Under the pieces are notes generated by a model that saw only the letters and a program-made list of their open reading frames with translations, made no database searches and was not told where the DNA came from. 64,000 nucleotides of DNA, from contig CAKNFJ010000001.1 of NCBI GenBank assembly GCA_930633495.1, positions 2,999,001 through 3,063,000 on the forward strand, given 5' to 3'. Below are positions 60,685-64,000 of the stretch, piece by piece; the first letter of the stretch is position 1; every line of letters begins with the position of its first letter. A program made the position numbers and the translations under genes. This DNA is from Hyphomicrobiales bacterium (GTDB lineage Bacteria; Pseudomonadota; Alphaproteobacteria; Rhizobiales; Beijerinckiaceae).

Positions 60685-60841
60685 TCACACTTCAGCCCCA
60701 TTTGCTTCAATCTGATTCGTGGAGCTACACTTCTAATCTGTCATAATCTTGACACTCCCTCCATGTCTCGTTGTTCGGCCGATGATGCGGCTCTCCCATA
60801 GCTCTCTCGGACTCAACGCACCCTCATTCGCGGAGCCTTGC

Positions 60842-62596
60842 ATGAAGGCGGTGAAGCCGGCGTCCGACGCCTTGATCCGGAATCTCCAGCGCTCGTTCGT
60901 CGGCGGCCTGAGCTATGCGGCCTTCCTCAGCCTGTGCGTGAATCTGCTGCTGCTGACCGTCCCGCTGTTCATGATGCAGGTTCAGGACCGCGTGATCGTC
61001 AGCCGCAGCTACGACACGCTGACGATGCTCCTCGTGATCGCGGTCGGAGCGCTGGCGCTCTACGGCACGGTCGAATTCATCCGCTCCCTGACCTTCCAGG
61101 CGATGGCCAGCATCTTCGCGCGCAAGCTCAATCTGCCGGCTCTGCAGGCCGCCGTGAGCGCGTCCCTGGAGCAGGGCTCGGGGCAGGCCACGCAGGCGAT
61201 CCGCGATCTCAACGACATCCGCTTCTTCATCGCGAGTTCGGCGATCGCGACGCCGCTGGAGGCGGCCTGGTCGCCGGTCTTCCTCGCGGTCCTGTTCGCG
61301 CTGCACCCGATCTACGGGCTGGTCGGCGTCGCCTCGCTGATCATCCTGCTTCTGCTCGGCGTGCTCTCGGACATGCTGACCCGCCGCATCCTCAAGGAGG
61401 CGAACGAGGCCGGCGTCGCCAGCATCAACGAGGTCGGCGCCAGCCTGCGCCATGCCGAGACGATCGAGGCGATGGGCATGCTGCCGGCGCTCGCCAGGCG
61501 CTGGCGCGGCCAGCAGCTCGCGATGATCGAGCAGCTCGACATGGGTACGCGGCGCGGCAAGTTCATCGCCGCCCTGACGCGTTCCTCGCGGATGACGATG
61601 CAGCTCGCGGTCTATGCGACCGGGGCCATCCTGATCATCCGCAACGAGGTCACGGCCGGCACGCTGATGGCCGCGAGCATTCTGCTCGGGCGCCTGTTGG
61701 CGCCGTTCGATTCGATGATCACGGACTGGCGGCAATGGGTTCTCGCCGCCGCCGCCTGGAAGCGGGTGCGGGAGCTCGTGCTCAGCCGCAGCTCGCAGCG
61801 CCAGATGGTGCCGACCCCGCCCTGCCAGGGCGATCTCGTGGTTGACCGCGTCATCTATGCGCCGCCCGGCCAGGAGCAGACGGTGATCAAGAGCGTCTCG
61901 TTCTCATTGCAGCCCGGCGAGGTGCTCGGCGTGGTCGGCCCCTCCGGCGCCGGCAAGTCGACGCTGGCACGGCTGCTCGTCGGGGTGCTCAGGCCGAATG
62001 TCGGCGGCATCTATCTCGACGGGCACAGCACCTATCTCTGGGAGCGCGGCTCCTTCGGCGCGATGGTCGGCTATTTGCCGCAATCGGTCTCGCTGCTCAA
62101 CGGCACCATCGCCGAGAACATCGCCCGCATGCGGGATCCCGATCCGCACGCCATCCTGGAGGCGGCGCGCGTCGCCGGCGTGCACGAGCTGATCGGTCGC
62201 ATGCCGCTCGGCTACGACACCAATGTCGCCGACAGCGACTTCAATCTGTCCGGCGGCCAGCGCCAGCGCATCGGCCTCGCCCGCGCCCTTTACGGCGCGC
62301 CGCGCCTGATCGTTCTCGACGAACCCAACGCCAATCTCGACGCCGAAGGCGAACAGAGCCTGATCCGCGCCATCGCTGCGGCGCGCGCGAGCGGCGCCAT
62401 CGTCGTGCTGATCGCGCATCGCCCCTCGGTGATGCAGGCCGTCGACAAGCTGCTCGTCCTGCGCGAGGGCCGCGTGCAGCAATTCGGACCGCGCGGCGAG
62501 ATCGCCGGCATGATCACGCCCGGCGGCCGGGTCGAGCTCGATCCCGCTGCCAAAGCGCCGGCGGCTCCGCCCCAGGTTCGCGAGGTGAAGGCATGA
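60842..62596 (+). CDS. Type I secretion system permease/ATPase (PrtD-like)
   Basis: A 584-residue ABC exporter. The N-terminal membrane domain has about six helices (FVGGLSYAAFLSLCVNLLLLTVPLFMMQVQDRVIVSRSYDTL onwards). The ATPase domain (about residues 345-560) has Walker A GPSGAGKST, signature LSGGQRQR and Walker B LIVLDEPNANLD. It lacks an N-terminal C39-like domain, as expected for PrtD/AprD exporters of RTX-type or similar C-terminal-signal proteins. The ATG at 60842 has GGAG six bases upstream. It overlaps the HlyD-type gene by ATGA. No secreted substrate or TolC gene is seen before the window ends. Confidence 0.93.
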   Translation: MKAVKPASDALIRNLQRSFVGGLSYAAFLSLCVNLLLLTVPLFMMQVQDRVIVSRSYDTLTMLLVIAVGALALYGTVEFIRSLTFQAMASIFARKLNLPALQAAVSASLEQGSGQATQAIRDLNDIRFFIASSAIATPLEAAWSPVFLAVLFALHPIYGLVGVASLIILLLLGVLSDMLTRRILKEANEAGVASINEVGASLRHAETIEAMGMLPALARRWRGQQLAMIEQLDMGTRRGKFIAALTRSSRMTMQLAVYATGAILIIRNEVTAGTLMAASILLGRLLAPFDSMITDWRQWVLAAAAWKRVRELVLSRSSQRQMVPTPPCQGDLVVDRVIYAPPGQEQTVIKSVSFSLQPGEVLGVVGPSGAGKSTLARLLVGVLRPNVGGIYLDGHSTYLWERGSFGAMVGYLPQSVSLLNGTIAENIARMRDPDPHAILEAARVAGVHELIGRMPLGYDTNVADSDFNLSGGQRQRIGLARALYGAPRLIVLDEPNANLDAEGEQSLIRAIAAARASGAIVVLIAHRPSVMQAVDKLLVLREGRVQQFGPRGEIAGMITPGGRVELDPAAKAPAAPPQVREVKA

Positions 62597-63948
62597 CCGG
62601 ACGTTCCCTGATCAAGCGCCCGGAACATGCGCTTACGATACAGATCGAGCAGGATGTCCAGGAGGAGCGCACGCCCAGCCTGCGCAATCTCGTGTTGGCC
62701 GGCGTCGCCGCGATCGGCGTCGGCTTCGGCGGCTTCGGTGCCTGGGCCGTGACGGCTCGTCTCGACAATGCCGCTGTCGCCACCGGCATCGTCGCGGTCG
62801 ACAGCAAGCGCAAGACCGTCAGCCATCTCGAAGGCGGCATCCTCAAGACCCTGCTCAAGGCCGAGGGCGAGCGCGTCGCCAGGGACGAACCGCTGCTGCG
62901 CCTGGAGGATGCCCGCGCCCGTGCCGAACTGCAGCAATTGCAGGCGAAGCGCATCGGATTGGAAGCCAAGCTCGCGCGTTTGCGGGCCGAGCAGACCAGC
63001 GCCGCCGAGATCGCCTTCCCCGCCGATGTCGCGCGCATGGATTCGCCGATCGCGCGCGAGGTGCTGCGGGCCGAGCAGGGCCTGTTCAAGTCCCGCGCCC
63101 AGGTCCATGACGGCAAGGTCCATATCCAGCAGCGCGTCATCGAACAGCACCAGGCCGAGGCCGATGCGCTGAAGGCCCAGATCGACGCCGCCGCGCAGCA
63201 GCGCTCGTTGATCGACGAGGAGGTCAGGATCATGGCCGACCTCTATGAGAAGCGCTACGCCAAGCGCAGCCAGCTCGTCGAATTGCAGACCAAGCAGAGC
63301 GAGCTCTCCGGCAAGGTCGGCGAATACACGGCCCGCAAGGCCAAGGCCGAGCAGGCGGTCGCCGGCGCCAATCTCGAAATCCTCTCGATCAGCCTCGAAC
63401 GGCAGAACGATATCGGCGGCGAGATCCAGGAATCCCAGCTCATGCTCTCCGAGGTGACCGAGCGCATCGTCCAGGCCGAGGACGTACTGCGCCGGCTGGT
63501 GGTGACCTCGCCGCAGGAGGGCGTCGTCGCCAATATCCGGATGCGGACCGCCGGCAGCGTGATCGCGGCGGGCGAGGCGATCCTCGACATCGTGCCGGAA
63601 CACGAGCCTTTGATCGTCGAGGCGAAGGTCGATCCGCGCGACATCGATGCGGTGCGTGTCGGCGCGACGACCCGCGTGCGCCTGACCGCCTTCAACTCGC
63701 GCCTGCTGCCGCCGCTGCAGGCCAAGGTGAGCTATGTCGCGCCGGACCAGCTCGTCGACGAGAAGACCGGCGTTCCCTATTTCGTCGTGCGGGCCGAGAT
63801 CGATCCCGAAAGCCTGCGGGATTACAAGGTCACGCTGCACGCCGGCATGACCGCCGAGGTCATGATCGTCAACGGCGCGCGCCGGGCGATCGACTATCTG
63901 CTCTCGCCGATCACCGACAGCTTCAACCGGGCCTTCCGCGAGGATTGA
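62593..63948 (+). CDS. Type I secretion periplasmic adaptor (HlyD/PrtE-like)
   Basis: A 451-residue membrane fusion protein. A cytoplasmic tail of about 30 residues is followed by one membrane helix (NLVLAGVAAIGVGFGGFGAWAVTARL), a lipoyl-like half-motif (VSHLEGGILKTLLKAEGERVARDEPLLRLEDARA), a long coiled coil (about residues 110-300), and the C-terminal barrel with VTSPQEGVVANIRMRTAGSVIAAGEAILDIVPE. Length and order match PrtE/HlyD. It is coupled to the ABC exporter gene by a 4-base overlap. Together with an outer-membrane TolC they would form a secretion channel. Confidence 0.94.
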   Translation: MTGRSLIKRPEHALTIQIEQDVQEERTPSLRNLVLAGVAAIGVGFGGFGAWAVTARLDNAAVATGIVAVDSKRKTVSHLEGGILKTLLKAEGERVARDEPLLRLEDARARAELQQLQAKRIGLEAKLARLRAEQTSAAEIAFPADVARMDSPIAREVLRAEQGLFKSRAQVHDGKVHIQQRVIEQHQAEADALKAQIDAAAQQRSLIDEEVRIMADLYEKRYAKRSQLVELQTKQSELSGKVGEYTARKAKAEQAVAGANLEILSISLERQNDIGGEIQESQLMLSEVTERIVQAEDVLRRLVVTSPQEGVVANIRMRTAGSVIAAGEAILDIVPEHEPLIVEAKVDPRDIDAVRVGATTRVRLTAFNSRLLPPLQAKVSYVAPDQLVDEKTGVPYFVVRAEIDPESLRDYKVTLHAGMTAEVMIVNGARRAIDYLLSPITDSFNRAFRED

Positions 63949-64000
63949 GCGGCCGCCGTAGGCGTGGGGGTCAGCGGGCCTGCGTGATTGAGTCGATGTT

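Noticed and set aside
63949..64000. Start of another gene at the right edge
   Set aside because: Only 52 bases remain, and no start codon with a ribosome-binding site could be assigned.

Overview
This 64 kb window is a contiguous piece of a GC-rich alphaproteobacterial chromosome, most likely from the Hyphomicrobiales and reminiscent of Bosea. That placement is an inference from the gene families: CarD/CdnL, FdxA, a KpsF isomerase, an SUV3-like helicase with an S4 protein downstream, DUF882 and L,D-transpeptidase proteins, and HAAT-type ABC transporters. No rRNA, CRISPR array, transposase or prophage was seen. One tRNA (Arg, anticodon CCT) is present.

Layout. 0-6.7 kb: an MFS transporter cut by the window edge, then an RND efflux operon with two lipoprotein adaptors flanking one pump. 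6.8-12.8 kb: a tightly packed operon of an M17 aminopeptidase-like protein without its catalytic residues, a DUF1269 protein, a beta-helix-like membrane protein, a patatin phospholipase and an AI-2E/PerM-family membrane protein. A membrane-anchored metallophosphoesterase converges on it. 14.7-22.1 kb: a seven-gene Mrp/Mbh-type cation/proton antiporter operon (E-F-G-[DUF4040+B]-C-D-second ND-type subunit), followed by an SLC13 permease. 22.1-24.5 kb: azoreductase with a divergent LysR regulator, then a GST. 24.6-30.1 kb: cell-wall genes (DUF882/M15 peptidase, L,D-transpeptidase) and an NtrC-type sigma-54 activator, all on the minus strand. 30.3-35.7 kb: oligoendopeptidase F, an outer-membrane barrel, KpsF and a MerR metal sensor. 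35.7-41.2 kb: a structured leader with a short ORF, the helicase, the S4 protein, FdxA and CarD.

41.2-44.5 kb: minus-strand dienelactone hydrolase, an M48 lipoprotein protease, and a nuclease-like gene apparently frameshifted at a six-base homopolymer. tRNA-Arg follows. 44.7-50 kb: a TRAP permease pair without its binding protein, a KdpE/KdpD-C-terminal-like two-component system without kdpFABC, and a LssY-C protein. 50.2-58.7 kb: a catabolic locus with a binding protein, LivH, an unusual single-polypeptide LivM-LivG-LivF fusion, a 3-hydroxyacyl-CoA dehydrogenase-type enzyme and a BKACE enzyme on the minus strand, and a GntR regulator and an SDR divergently. 58.8-63.9 kb: a glycosyltransferase overlapping a MarR regulator, an AT-rich intergenic region with several inverted repeats, and a type I secretion ABC/HlyD pair. 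The last 52 bases hold no gene I can support.

Two related intergenic repeat elements (about 34.95-35.17 kb and 55.58-55.73 kb) and a REP-like hairpin (32.2 kb) are the only repeats noted. The most interesting items are the five-gene operon with the inactive-looking aminopeptidase, the LivMGF fusion beside a BKACE/dehydrogenase pair, the Mbh-like antiporter with a Glu-to-Thr substitution in its second ND-type subunit, and the structured short-ORF leader upstream of the helicase.
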